Shown piece by piece: positions 21,176-35,200 of a stretch of 64,000 nt of DNA. The DNA lies in contig NW_026570223.1 of assembly GCF_019649055.1 (NCBI RefSeq), positions 2,418,001 to 2,482,000 of the forward strand. Reading direction: 5' to 3'. A program made the translations under genes and the position numbers. Every line of letters starts with the position of its first letter. Within the stretch, counting starts at the first letter, position 1. The notes beneath the pieces are model-generated. The model saw only the letters and a list, made by a program, of their open reading frames with translations. It ran no database searches and was not told where the DNA came from. The DNA comes from Paramacrobiotus metropolitanus. Its lineage: Eukaryota > Tardigrada > Eutardigrada > Parachela > Macrobiotidae.

Positions 21176-22187
21176 CTGTATACGAATAAACGCCTCTACT
21201 ACTGAAGTGTGATCTCCGACGTAACTCAGTGTGGCCATAACGAAGACCGTTTGCCCACCGAGTACTGCGGAATTGGCGGTCGCCACGAGAAGGACCGCCG
21301 GATGTACCACAATATGAGAAAAGAGGATAAGAAAGACCGAGGACATGATCATTCCCACGAATACCGACATCATGGGAATGCGCCGCCCAAAGTGGTCAGA
21401 CCAGGCGCCCATGAACAAGGCGAAGACGATGGCCGGTACACCGGCTACAATGTTGTTGTAGAAAACGTAGTCGGTTGTTACGGTTCGCACTTGATTGGCT
21501 TCATTTCCGTGGCTTATATTTTGAAGGTCGGCGCAAAATGATGCGGAATAATTGAATATCACTTGGCACACCTGGAGAATTCAACACGCGCACTGTACAA
21601 GTATATACTAAAAGCACAACCATCGCAACATCAGCACAAATATATACTGATACTGTACTCGTATTTTTTATTTCGTTGTAATTTAATGATCGAACATTAT
21701 ATTGAACATATGTATATACAGTTTCGTATTCGGCCATGACAGTAGTCCGAAGTACTATCCGTTTTTCATGTGTATTAATCTTTTCTGTTGCAATGCATTT
21801 TTTTATTCAGTTCAGCGTATAAAGATAACTGGATATGATAATATTTTGTGTATGCCGTATTATACAAGTACGTACCCGATTCTTTTGCAGTTCTGTGAAT
21901 ACCGGCCCATATATACCGTTAGCGATCCCGAAGAGTAACGCGACAGGACACATTTGGAAGGCTTTATTTTTTAATAAGTACAGAGCTTTTTCCTTGGCAG
22001 TGAGCTTGTCTGGATCAACTGGCCCATTCATTTCTCCAAAACTCTTCTTCGACTCCGCTTCCTTGTTTTCTTCAGTGGCCAGGACCACACTTATTCCCAT
22101 CATATCCTGCAACACAACATTTTCATGCGCGCAGATGTTGTCACTGGATACCGGTGTCGCATCGAAGTATCTGTTGCTGCCGTCCAT
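21176..22187 (-). CDS. SLC46-like major facilitator, first two exons only
   Basis: Exon 1 is 22187-21876 and exon 2 is 21571-21176, joined by gtacgt/ctccag sites. The product starts MDGSNRYFDA, has a cytoplasmic leader, a first membrane span (CPVALLFGIANGIYGPVF), then the loop and later spans with the MFS signature GAWSDHFGRRIPM and an ATANSAVLGG helix. This fits the proton-coupled folate transporter/SLC46 family. A good donor (gtttgtgag) follows exon 2, so more exons (roughly half the protein) are expected at lower coordinates, but only Polinton genes are found there. Either the Polinton sits in intron 2 with the rest beyond the window, or the gene is truncated. Confidence 0.75.
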
Positions 22188-23339
22188 CTTTTCTTTAAGT
22201 TCTTGAACGAATCCAATTGAAAAATTAACTTATCCAACTGTTATATGCAAACGCACATCGCCGGTATATGAAGCGTGCCTGTAAAAAAGTTTTGATCATA
22301 TTAATATTACGTAAAACTGAGTGTATAGAAGCTTTTACTTTAATCGAGGTATGCACGTAGTACTGTAGTACATACCGTATTTTAAAATGAAACCACAGTA
22401 CATCAACCAGCGTATACACTGTCCAAGAAGTGCCAACAATGGTAACGGAAGTTCTTAATTTAAATACACTTCATAGTCGCGTGCGAAAAATTATCGGCAA
22501 TGAGTTTCACTTTTTAATTTTAAGATAGCATCCTGTAAGGTATTATCGTACGAATGCTTAAGAGAACGTTGTGGTTACTTGCAGCGGTGCAAATTTGCAC
22601 ATCTCAAGTGATAAATAATTATTATGCATATCGTTGTCAGTGGAGTACGACAAGAACTATCTAAAATGAAGTCACCGTCCCTTATGCTGCATGATTTCAT
22701 TTGTTATCTTGGTTTTAGCAAGCTTTCAGCTCTTGTACGTAAAATGTCGACCGGCAATGTTTGATTTCAGATGGTATTGTTCGTATCAGCAGCATTGAGT
22801 AGATATTTTAAGTTCCTTATTGGCGAACACTCCTATTATCAACATCACAACATGCATCTTCTATAGCAGTTGATACATTTGCACACATGCAGACCACATA
22901 TTGTTCTGTTACTTCTGTAAAGTACTCATAAGTCAATATAACGGCCCTGCAACTCTGCGGTAAATTTGCCAAAACTCCCTTAAAAGACACAGCTAAATCT
23001 GTCAACACGCGCCGGCACAACACTCATTTTGAAGTTTTATTAAAACGAGAAATGGTGGAACTTTTGCGGCAGGTTCATTGAACCGTGACAGGTTCTTATA
23101 TGCGGTATACGACTAGAATCAGTCGTAGCATATATGAAACTGTAGTTTCGGTTTTTTGTCTTCCATATCCGTGTGTAAACAAAAGTAATTTTTGGCGCCC
23201 GTAGAGTACGGAAGGGTCCGGCCGGTTGAAGGAAGCGGTGGGGCCTAACAGTCATGTGACATGAGTCATGTGACATGCGTCGAGTAACGATGCGTGAAAC
23301 TTGTAGATGGCGTTGTTAGCTCGGCATCTTTTTTAGGTT
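22188..23339. other. Non-coding, AT-rich
   Basis: No gene seen. A small direct repeat of gtcatgtgacat occurs twice at about 23250-23275. Confidence 0.6.
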
Positions 23340-23650
23340 ACATTATGTGCTCCTACATTATGTAGAAGCACCTTGCAATGTGCTCGTACATTATGCAGTA
23401 GCACAATGCATCGGTTTCATCGGTTCTTGGAGGAGAAAAACGGAACTGTAGTTCCCAAACAAACGTAATCCAATATGCTCCTGCAATGTGCTCCTACATA
23501 TGTAGGAGCACATTGCAATGTGCCCCTATGTATATGTGCTCCTACATATGTAGGAGCACATTGCAATGTCTACATATGTAGGAGCACTTTGCAATGTGCT
23601 CCTACATAATGTAGGAGTACATTGCAGGAGCATGTTGTATGTGGAGATTA
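23340..23650. repeat. Palindromic minisatellite
   Basis: Units of the form TGTGCTCCTACAT(ATG)TAGGAGCACA separated by TTGCAATG recur about six times. Central units are perfect palindromes of 24 bases or more, for example around 23488-23512 and 23536-23562. Outer copies are degenerate (tacattatgtagaagcacc). Confidence 0.9.
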
Positions 23651-23949
23651 TAAGGGGTAGAAATATAAAGTGCTGAATAGAGAATTTCATAATATAGTAA
23701 ATTATATTAAAGGTGATATCTTTGACGAAAAGTGATAATGAAGAAAGGGTGTACTAATCCAGTGTAGCGAAGAAAGGGTCTACATTGAATTTGGGTGAAG
23801 ATGAAGGGATTTTTACTGCAGTATGGTATAAATATATTTGACTTTCTGGTTTTTCGTATTTGAGTGTTTTATGAAGTGTTACAGGAAGTGAAGTGTGTTT
23901 CGGGTTGTAGATAGTGATGGATTATTGTGGAAAATTCAAAAAATTTCGA

Positions 23950-25300
23950 GAAAGTTGATTGCTTAATGGAGCAGACTATTATGTTTTGCTCTGATAGTCT
24001 TGGATGTGTAGGAACAGGTGGTTTGTATATGGGAAGTAGGTTGGTAGTTACATTAAAAGGTTGTTCGAGAAAATGGATAGTTTAATTGGTTTTTTGACTG
24101 GATTTTTTGAGTTCGGTGGGTATAAAAGAAGTTGAGGAATCTTGTGTTTGAGTTATTATGGAGTGAACGAAGTATATAGAGTGAGCAAAAGTTTTTCTTG
24201 TTGGTTATTTTTTGGTGGCCGGTGTGGATTTGTGGATACTTACTGATTCAGGTTGCTGTCTTTTGTTTGGCTCTGGTAAGTCTTTTTAGGTTGAGTATGG
24301 TTTAGTAAGTTTTCTTTCATACATTATTTTCGTTTAAGAATTCTTTTTTTAATAAAATAATGGAAGGTGGTTGTGATTGTAAGAAATACATGCGTGAGTA
24401 TATGCGTGATTATAGAAAGAAATGCAAAATCGAAACTGATGGTAATTGTAGCAGGGAGGATAATGTGGAAAGTGGTGATGATGTTAGATATGAGAATGTA
24501 AAAGTTAAAAAACAAAAATGTAATCGGAATACTAAAGGTGGTGCGTTTTCTGGTATGTTTGGAAAAAATTATTGGACAATTTTTGTAAAGGGAACGTGCT
24601 AAACGACATTTGCGGAGTATGGTAATGTGTAATGGTTGTCCGGATCTTTTCTTAAGCATTACTTAACGATTTTGTCCTGAAGTGTTGTGTTTTGTTGACC
24701 CTGTTAAGTTTACATTTTCGTTTTTTAACTTCAAATTTTCATGTCTAACATCATCACTACTTCATTATCTTCCTTGCTACAATTACCATCAGTTTCCGTT
24801 TTGCGGTTTTTTCTCTATAATCACGCACATACTCACGCATGTATTTCGTATTTCTTGCGATCACAACCAGTTTCCATTATTTTATTAAAAAAAAAACAGT
24901 ACTTAAAAGAAACTATCTATGAAAGCAAACTTACTAAACTATACTCAACCTAAAAAGACCAAAGCCAAACAAAACACAACAACCTGAATCAGTACGCTTC
25001 CGAAAATCTAAACCGGCCACCAGAAAATAACCAACAAGAAAAACATTCTCCTCACTACATATACTTCGTTAAAACCATAATAACTCAAACACAACGTTCC
25101 TCAACTTCTAATATACCCACCGAACTAAAAAAATCCAGTCAACAAACCAATCAAACCAAACATTCTCTCGAACAACCTTTTAATGTACGTCCCAACCTAC
25201 ATCCCATATACAAACCACCTGTTACTACACATCCAAGACTATCAGTGCAAAACATAATAGTTCGCTCCATTAAGCAATCAACTTTCTTAACTACACAAAT
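23950..25300. mobile_element. Foldback element, ~1.35 kb, long imperfect inverted arms
   Basis: The left arm starts near 23952 (gaaagttgattgcttaatgg) and its complement ends near 25293 (ccattaagcaatcaactttc). Matching segments can be followed inward almost to the centre near 24650, for example ggaaggtggttgtgattgtaag (24362) against cttgcgatcacaaccagtttcc (24858). The arms are ~650 bases each and differ at roughly one base in ten. A small ORF at 24360-24602 (KKYMREYMRDYRKK) lies in the left arm and is not clearly a gene. A transcript would fold into a long hairpin. Confidence 0.85.
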
Positions 25301-28300
25301 TACTACTACACAAATTACTACCACTAAAATGACTGTGTAAACCTATGGAAAGTTACAGATTAAACGCGCAATTTTCAAGGTCTCAACTGTAGTAAAGACA
25401 CACCCACAACCTCTCATGTCCTTCATACACTCACAAAATTCTTTCCCTACTATTATTATTCCTTTTATATACACAAATCCGAAATTATTTTAAATCCCAG
25501 TATTCCTCTTTCTTATCACGTACCTGCCGCTACACAATCGAGAGATTGTCCACGTAGTGTATAAAAAAGCACATCACCCGTTCGTCAGTTCTTACTTAAT
25601 ATTTCGCTTGTGTTTGCTTCCGAGTCTCGACAATACCGGCGGCATAAAGGAAATGTAACGAATATTTAAACAGGATTCGATTTCTCGAAAACGTGTGGTT
25701 AGAAGTACCCATTTTTATGCAGTCATGTTGTACTTCCAGCCCGGTGACCCGTATCTGACATTTCGTTAATTGTGACAGCATAACCAAGGTGTAATATGGT
25801 TAGTGTAGGGTTTATCCTTTATATTATACACCTTGGCATAGCTATCATTACAGTAATTTTGTAAACGATGCAACAACTTACAACCGATACGACCAATAGT
25901 AACCCACAGTTCTAACTAGAATAATACTAAATTGCTAATATATGTACGGTATTACAGTTACTTACTTTTGCTGCGAGGGCACTTTTATGGCATTTTTACA
26001 GAATGTCGATTTTATAGACAATTAATTTTGACATATTATACCGGTATCTCGACTATTTTCGCTTTACAAGAGACTCGATTGCAAAAAATTACTTAATGCG
26101 ATTGTGTTATAATTTCGGACAATCAGGGAAGCAGAATTAAGAATTCGAAACCGATCTTCCGAATTACGGTAATTATGTACAGTAAGTGGTTGCTACTGGA
26201 TAGTAGACTGCCTTTTTTCATAAAGTATATCTTTTTTATCATGTTAATCTCATTTCGCTGTGCCTGCAATTTGTAGGTAATAGAATTCCACTGCCGTAGT
26301 CTGCCGGTTTACGCAAAAAAAGTGTGAAAACTGCAAGGGTATTCGCAGTTCGAGAGGAAAAACAAACGAAGATTCCTTTGCATTCCTGTAGGTTTATGCA
26401 GTTTTGAGATTTTTGTGCTTTGCAAGTTTGCAGCAAACTTGCGCAATAGGTGACCGCAGGCTCTTGATGATCAATATTGATGAGGATTCGCGTATGCTGA
26501 TGTTGCATGGGCGGGGTTTGCTGTAACTATTCCCATTGACAGTCTAGAAAATTCATTCAGCGCCTGCCCGCTTCTGATGTCGCGGTACTTATGATATATT
26601 CTGTTGAATAATCTTGCTTTTCAGCTTTTGTTTTAGATAACTTCGACCAGTCTTTTGCTGCGGGGAATTAGGAATAATAATGTTTTGCATTTGTGTCTAA
26701 CTCCACGGTAAAACGAATCCTTATTGAGTTCATTAAGCCTTAAGCCCAGCACACTGGAACGGGATTGCGAATCAGTGCGCGTGTGTTCTGCGTCTAGGAA
26801 TCCGTTATACTTATCGATAATCAGCTGCACTGGACTGGACTAGTTTGTTCGACTTGTCTGCGAAAATTTGGCCCTATCCATCCTCAAGTATCCGTATTTA
26901 GCTTACAGCGGGTTCATTGTATCATAGCCCAGTCTCTCTCCGGGAACAGTGGAGAGTGGGGAGAGGGAGAGAGAGAGCAAGTGAGATTCATGCACAACGG
27001 GCAACGGGGGAAGCGACTTCCTTCCATATTATCCCAGGATCAGTGCTCTGGTTAGGGAATCGGGCCATACATGCTATACAATCAGCTCTCCCTCTGTGTC
27101 GGATCCGATCCCGTTTGACAGCTGACTCATTCGTCCATTAAGTGCAATCTAAACGGATTGTATTGTGTTGTACGACACATTTTCCCCTGAGCGCGCGTCC
27201 CGGTTTGTGTACAACACCACCAATACTTTTCTATGCTACCCCCATCGATGAAACCTGGCTGGTATTTCCTCCATAAAACATGTGAGTATGATGCTTTTCA
27301 TGGTGTAGTTTCATAGAGACGCTGTTGAGTGTACGGTGGAGCATGATAGAAATATGAGCGCTTTACTCTTGTCGCTGTCCTAGTTTATGCCCAGCGACCT
27401 GCAACAACGACGATGAGGGTTCTTGGCAGGCCAGGTTCATGTCAATCTGGCTATTGTACAGTGTATAGGGGATTTATGTGAATTTGTTTACACTTGACGA
27501 TTAACAACGTTAAATTTGCAATGATTTGCTGTTGGCCGACGACATTAATCTTTTTCCAAGCTATGGAACTCTTGACCTGATTTTTCTTCCCATTCGATTT
27601 TTGTAAGTGCTGCTCTCTCCCTATAGCGTAACGCACTCTCCACAGCAGCATCACTCTGGTAAGAGGGGAGAATTTTCGCGTATGTTTTTCAGTATGCTCG
27701 TTGATCCAAATCGCATTTCGTTCGTGGAATGGCGTTTGGGGGTGCTCTGGCTTACGTATTCTTGATTACGCGTCGAGATGACTCTTCCCTTACGTTATGT
27801 CTAATTTGTTCTGGCATTTCATATCTGTTCGCATTTTTTATGAGTTAACTCATGTGTGGCTTCCGTAGCGCGCGGATGTCTTGCGGTATGTTCACTATTT
27901 TGCTCACTGGAGAGGTTTCGGATTTCTACCACCGCAATTGCGATGGCCATTAGTTATTTTCATAATTATGCATATGCGCTCAGCAGCTTTGCATTTGCGA
28001 TGGAATATAGAAATAGATCAGACGCGAGTAATAGATTTGGCGCAGTAAATTTGCACACCGTTTTATGTTGTAATTAGTCCGAGGCGATAGATAACAGCTG
28101 GACAATTGGTTTTCTGATCTTGGGAATCGGTGAATGTCCCACTGGCCCCCAAGAAGTGATGCTTGTTTTTCTTTTTTTCCATTAATCGTTTTTCCCTAGC
28201 CTGACGTGCTTGTTGAATGAACGATTTATTGAAAAGGCAACCTCTGGGAAATCTCGTTATTCGGCCGGTATGGAGATCGTTATTCGTTATTGCGCACGTT

Positions 28301-29254
28301 TTCTATTGCTTTGTACAGTTGTTAATTGGTTTCTGCGTGTTACTTATGTGCCTATTCAGACGATCGGAGCATGTGCTTCCTTTTCCGGCCTTCCGCATTG
28401 GGTGAATTCATTGCGAATTCCTTTCATTAGCGGTTACGTAGGTTGCATGATTTTCCCCATGAATTATATTCTGCTTTGCTTTATAGTTGTTGAAATACAT
28501 GTTGAAACACTTTTTCTGGCTGATTTAGTTTTGATTAGTTGTGTACCTTGTGTATATCAATTAAAGTAGAGGTTGCATTTGCAAACAAGGATAATGCTAA
28601 TCATTAGACCTGCTTGAGTGCTCGCATTTGCTTTGAAAATGCTTGAAGTTAGTTGGGTTCTGTTTGCGACTACGACTTTTGCATTTATGTTGTAGCCAGT
28701 AGTAGTACAAACTGCGAGAAACAAAATACTTCGTATCTTGTTTTAATTAGTTTGCTGTTTAATGTTAACGATAATTCCTTGTTTCGCGTTTTGAGAAGTC
28801 TCTTTTTTATGAACCAAAGTTTGTGAAATGATAGAATTGGGTGCCACTGTGCGGTATGTACTGTAGTCGACTGGCGACGACTGCCATGTGTAAAATCTTG
28901 CGTTATGTGTAAAATCTTGAAACGCAAGATTTTACTGGTACTGTTTAGATACCTGGTACTGGATTTAGATATCAGTTGGTAGTAGTTTACAAAAACAACA
29001 ACAAGAGCAGCTGCAGGAGTACAAAATTAAAATTTAGACCTTATGAAACAGAGAATTATTTTCTTTTCTGTCGAACTTTGATATCGTTGGTGATTTCCGG
29101 AGCAATAAGTGTGCTCTCTGTCTATTGTATACTGCGGTTACGATTTGTCGAATGTTTTGCAGCGGTAATAAACGTGCGAAATCTGATTCAAAAACGATTG
29201 AATGGTTTGTTATTGTTGTTGTTAAGGTCTGGAAAAGCGGAAAGCAAGTCAAGT
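25301..29254. other. Non-coding region upstream of HEATR5
   Basis: No gene recognised. Contains a purine-rich gagagagg tract at about 26950-26985 and a perfect 15-bp inverted repeat, gtaaaatcttgcgtt at 28890-28904 with its complement at 28921-28935. Short ORFs here (such as 28210-28569) are hydrophobic but match nothing. Confidence 0.6.
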
Positions 29255-32200
29255 ATGGAGCTGGCCAGTAGCTTTCTGCTGAATGAAGACATTCTTCAGC
29301 AGCTTCCGGAATCGAAGAAGAGCCTATTTGTCCTGGAATGGCTGCGGCATTTGCACAGGATTCTACAAGCGGCCAACCGGTCGGATGTGAAATCCAGCCA
29401 GAAACAACTCCAAGAGCAGCTCATCAAGCAAATGCTCTTAACACCCGGCCCCCCAGTCCGCTACTATCTGGCCAAGTGTCTGGCGGCACTGTTCGCTGTG
29501 GGAGATTCAGTGGGATTATTCGATATCATCAATGTATGTAATGATCAAGTCAAACAGAAGGATGACCCAGCATTGCTCAGTCAGCGCCTGGCCGCGCTGG
29601 AGATTCTCGGGGAGATGTATGAGAAACTGGGACGCATGGTCGGCCGATCGTACGAAGAAACCGTAACGGTTTGTTTAAGAAATTTAAAAAGTGCCGAATC
29701 TCAGACCCGGATCGAAATCATGAAAACGCTGGAGAAAGTCATTACTGGCATGGGGTCGGCAGCTGCCTCCCATCACAGGTAAATATTTACTTGCTGGATG
29801 GGGTTTGTAAAAACTGCTTAGCTCATGGGAGATTTTTCTCAGATTGCAATGAGAATTGCAATTTTGAATTGTATTGTGAGTGAGGGTTAAATGCGGTATT
29901 GTAGTATGTAGAATGATGAGTTTCATAAGCTTGAAATAAGCTCGGCAGTATTTAGTTTGTCAGAGAAAAAACAATACGATTAATAATTTTTTGAAAGGTG
30001 ACTGCCATTATATTGGTTACTTAATCGCTTTTTGGGTATTTAGCTGTTGATTTTTAAAACACTCTCCATAAATCCACAATAATATTATCGGCAATAATAA
30101 GTAATTTTCTTAATTTTAAAAATAATTGATTCCTATGCGTAATAACACTGAATAATATTCGTGAGTAATGTTAACTTGTAAGTTGCTTGCCGACACACGT
30201 ATGTTTGGTAAATATTTGATATTGAAATTTCGTTGCATTTCGTATTTTTTGTATAATCATTTATTGATTTTTTTCCTTCTTATCAAAAATAAGAATTAAC
30301 ATCTGTTTCCAACGGGAATAACGATGACATTGATCTTGATTTCTTTTCTCATTAATCTGCATTGGTCGGGCTCATTTTCTGTTCGTCACTGGAATTTCCC
30401 TGCGCGCCAAATGCACACTTCAGATATTTTACGACTTTTTTCGATTACGCTTAATGTTGTTGTCGGTGAAAGTTGGGACATTAGGCTGGCAGTTTTGTTA
30501 TCGAACAGCAAACATTTCCGTCTAGTAATCAGCTTTAGCTGGATATGGAAAATGATGGCTGGCTGGATTGGGATGAGTTAGACGCGGGCTGGGTGCAATT
30601 GGTTTTTTAGGTCCTTCCGGGATTTGTCTGGAGATTAGGATTATATAGGGGTAGCATTAAAATCACGTTATATGAGAACAAATCGTACTGGAAAGAGAAA
30701 TCAGGAGAATATAATGAGAGAGCAAGCCAGCATCGAGATTGAAGACAGAATAAAATTTGGACTATGTTGACGGTTTGGGTGCCGCCGTATGGAGTATTGG
30801 GATGAAGTTCAAAAAAGTGTATAGCAAAATTAAACACAGTCCACGGATTTAATGTATTGCTTATTCAGATAAATAATCGATCAAATCTCCGATTATTTAT
30901 CTTTTACTGAAAAACTAACTGATTCGAATTACTGCAACCATGTCCTGAATTACTGTAATCAAATTTCAACCATGTTATGAGCACCGAAGATATTGTTAGG
31001 ATATCGGTTACTTACACTATCTTAAACTCGATGTGTTGTTGACGAAATAGAAAATATACTCTGTTTAGGCTTTACAATTTATTGTGTATTGTTTGGCTTA
31101 TGTTTGTATGGCACTCTTAATGTTCCTCTTTTATTAAAATATAATCGGTATAGCGTCCGAATTAAGTACATCTTGTTTGGTTCGATGAACTCGGTCAGTA
31201 ATTGCCGCAAAATCACGTTGATCACTGTGGGATTCGTTAACATTTAATCGCCTGTCATGATGGGGTGACTCGAGCGAGGTTACCAGTGGCTGTGGCTTTT
31301 TGGGTTAGTATACTCCATTTTCGCAGGTTTATGATATTTAGGGAAGCAGTAAATAAATGGTGTATGCGTGACCGCAGAAGATTTTAAGGATCAGAAATTA
31401 TAGATGTGGGCTGCAGTTTTAGCATGACGCAATCAGAGGTGCCTAAAATTGGATGCTTCTCGTAAACAGCAACACTCACCGCTGCAACGAGGCGTGTTGG
31501 TTGTAGCGTTCTAGGGAATAATCTCGTATATCATGTGGAAAGTGATGAGCTGTTGTGGTTATTTTTTTTGCATTTGAAACGGAAATATTCCGAAGAACGG
31601 AAGAAGTATGACAAAGCACAAATTCACCGCTGCTTTATGACTAAACTTTTCTATATTTGATAAAATAATTTGCACCACCAATACGTTCAGTGATTTGAGG
31701 CATGCAGAGTTGACATGAGATTAGTACATTACAATTTTAACAAAACACACAGTTCAAATATGACGGGAGTCTTCAGTATTATTTTACTTGAAGTAAACAG
31801 TTATTTTGTTATAATTTATCACACGACTTACAGTAAACTAAACTGTAAACTGCAGATAATGCGAAGATGTCCGGTTAAATACATACTTTCTGTGCATAAG
31901 TTTGAACGTTTGCAGTTTGCACAAAGTTTATCGTTTATGTAATATGTGTAGCCAGCTTTTGGTTAGTTTACAACTTGAGGAGTGACATTGTAATTGTAGA
32001 CAGTACGAATCTTGTTCTCGCGATGACCGTGAAGAATGTTCCAACAGCCAACGCACGAATTATATGACAACTGTGTTTACGTATCATGTGTGTTTGTTGC
32101 AGAGAAATCCACAAGCATCTGCGCACAGCAATGACAGACCGGATCATGGCAGTGCGGGAAGCGGCTGCTCGTTGTCTGGAAGCGCTAGCACGAGAGAGCA

Positions 32201-35200
32201 CATTTCTGTATACGGTTGAACTGGAAAGCTGCGTCTCATTAGCGTGCCGCGCCATGGAAAACTCAACATATGACGTTCGTTGTGCTGTGGCATCGTTTGT
32301 GGCTGCCGTCTTGTCCGCTGCCCTGACAGCTTCCCATTCCGGCCCAACCGGCAAAAATGCGCCAACGCCAGCCGCAGCTAAACTGCAAAAGGTCGTTACC
32401 GTCGATGAAGTGCTCAGTCTCTTAGCGTCCATGTTTCTGCGGGGTGGAGTGGGCTTTCTGAAAACCGGCGCCAGTGAGATGATCCGCGGGACCACCGTTG
32501 TGCCCAAGGAAGTGCGCATTGGAACAGCGCACTGCTACATGGCGTTCCTGAAGCGGATGGGACCGCAGTGGCTGGAGAAGAACTTGGCCGTAGTGCTCAA
32601 TAGCTTGATCGACTTGGTGGGGAATCCGCGCAGTAATACGACGCATGTTGACACGATCTATGCCCGGAAATGTGTGACGTGCATTGTGAGAGCGTCCGTG
32701 GGTGGGCTGTTGGGGGAGAAGGCCCAGCTGGTAGCCGGACGGGAGCTGGTGAATATACTGTACAAATACGCCACGGCGCCCGACGTGCTGGTGGAGAGTG
32801 GCGCAGCGGAAAGGAATGCCGACACCAGGCAGCATATTTTGGTATGATAGAGACGACAACCGAGAGTGTATGCACAAAATAGTTAGTATTGCCGGGATGA
32901 GGGGGTGATTGAAAAAGTGTGTTGACATAGGGGGAAAATTAATACCTGCCGGGCATTAGAAAATTCATTTTGACTCTGTCGGTTTATTTGGTCTTTTGTG
33001 GGGATTTGTTGACTTAATTGGCGCAAGAGAAAAGGCTATCATATTTAATCCAGCTGAGTACATGATTGATTGCCGCACGAATGGTCACAGTGGAACATTT
33101 CATCATTTTTTACCATCACAACAGAAAAATATTGAGTGTAATTAAGCGGTTGTGCATTCAGCGAAAAATTGTTCTAACAGTGATCGTAACAACACTCTTT
33201 ACATAGATTTTATGCGAATAGGTTTGGGTTTTCGTTTCATATCTACATACAGATAGTCACTTTATTCGGCGTTGTAATAAATCCTACTACAGTCTTGACT
33301 GCAGGAAAATCCTACTACAGTCTTGACTGCAGGAACATCCAAACCCATGAGCTCGTGAAGATAATTAACAATGATTTATGGGAAAGTTTACCCCAATCTC
33401 TTTCTGTCCATCATCATTTGTATAGGGCATGAAAGGAAGGGATCAAATGGTTAGTTTTTTGTCTGTAGGGATATTTGTTTCGTTGTTGCTTCTGGATCAT
33501 TAAGCATGTATAGACTGAGAATAAAACCCCACATTGGTTATCTGATAGTTCCAATTATTGGTATAATTTGTCCTGCTTTGACGAAATGTCGTAATCGATC
33601 TATTTTCTGTGGGTGCGATTAGAATGCGCTTGCCATGGTGCACCGCATCCTATTGCTTTGCAGTGCATTAACCAAGACATAGCGGAAATTGTGTCCTGCC
33701 CTTTGACGAACACACACAATATCGTCCCATTATGTACATTTTGACGTGCCCTTAATGTGCAGTTCCTGATCTACTTTAAATGCGCTTTCGTGCTCAATGT
33801 GGTTTCCGATGGGATTTTAGTGTGGCAGCAAAAATGTCTTGATTGACCTTTAACCATTTTAAGCAGCTTCCCATTTAGTGCATAGCGGTGGGGATAATTG
33901 ATATTGCTCGCTGTATAGATCGCAAAGGCGAGAACAGCAGTTAAAATTCACAGCATTCACTGGAGGGATGCATCCTTCTTAAACATTACCAAGAAATATA
34001 AGCTTCCGCACCAATATTTGAAATGATATTCCTGCAAATGAAAAATGAATTAATGGAATTTCAAATCGTTTGTTCTTGCGATTAAGTTAATCCCTTTCCT
34101 CCTTAAATCCTTTTTCGAAATAATTCGGGTTTACTTCGCCATATCAGATTCCCGAAATTTATGTGATTTGTTTTTGGAAAACTGAATTTTTTGTACAAAC
34201 GGTTTGATGCTTTTTTGTTTATTCACAATCAGTCAATTAAGCTGGTTTGGTTGCACAGCCTCTTGAACAAAAATCGTTATCTATATGTGCTATACTTGTC
34301 GGCTGGTTAGTGGTTACCGTAGTGTCGGAATCTCCTTTTGAAGAGACCATCAAATAAATATAACAAACTCGATTATGAGAAACTCTATTATTCAAATGCG
34401 ACTAAAAATCAGATTTCTGAAACGTATAGGTATAGGCAATTTGACCAGGTTTTTTACCTAGTCCATCTCAAACTCTGTGGCTTCATGTATTGAAATTCAT
34501 AAAATGGAGTCTAACTATAAGGAGTAAAAAGGCAGAAATAATTTGGCATTTCTTTACAATATATATATATGTTTCTCCGTAGTGATTCGAATTTTTCGAT
34601 TATCTAGATTTGCGCATTGGAGCAGCTGCAAACTGTGATTATGGAGTTGGACAGTGTGACCGTGAATCTGACAGCTGACGCCGGTCACAACCTGATTGAC
34701 GTCACTTTGGCGATTGTGGTGTACCCAAGTCCCAATGTCCAGCTGGCTGCCGCGTGGACGCTCCGAAATATTGTCAGTGTTCTTCCAACGCAGATGGTCC
34801 CGATTCTCAATCGCTTACTGAGTAAGATCGAAGACACGAAAACATTTCCGGAAGGTATTGTTGGCTACAGCTACGGCCTGGCCGCGGTGATCGGTGGCAT
34901 ATCCGACTCGCCTCTCGGCATTCCCCACCGGCTGGTGGAACGCGCCTTTAATTTAGCCGAAGAACTGCTGCGTTCCGCGGCGTCTAATTCCAGATTATCC
35001 CAGCAGCGAACGGAAGCCGCTTGGATGATCCTGGGTGCCATAACCAGTCTGGGCAGCGCCTCTATGAGGAAATATCTCCCCAAGTATCGGCATTTATGGC
35101 GGAATTCTTTTCCCCGTTCGGATAAGGAGATTGAGTCGGAGCGGAAGCGGGGTGATGCTTTTACATGGCAGGTGTCACTGCAGAATCGTGCCGGTGCCCT

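Noticed and set aside
23340..23650. CRISPR-like array
   Set aside because: Units are palindromic and almost contiguous, with no unique spacers; the DNA is clearly from an animal.
24360..24602. 80-aa ORF in the foldback arm with KKYMREYMRDYRKK
   Set aside because: The opposite arm does not keep the frame, and the motif alone is not enough to call a gene.
28210..28569. 119-aa hydrophobic plus-strand ORF
   Set aside because: AT-rich chance frame with no conserved motif, no splice context and an overlapping second frame of the same kind.
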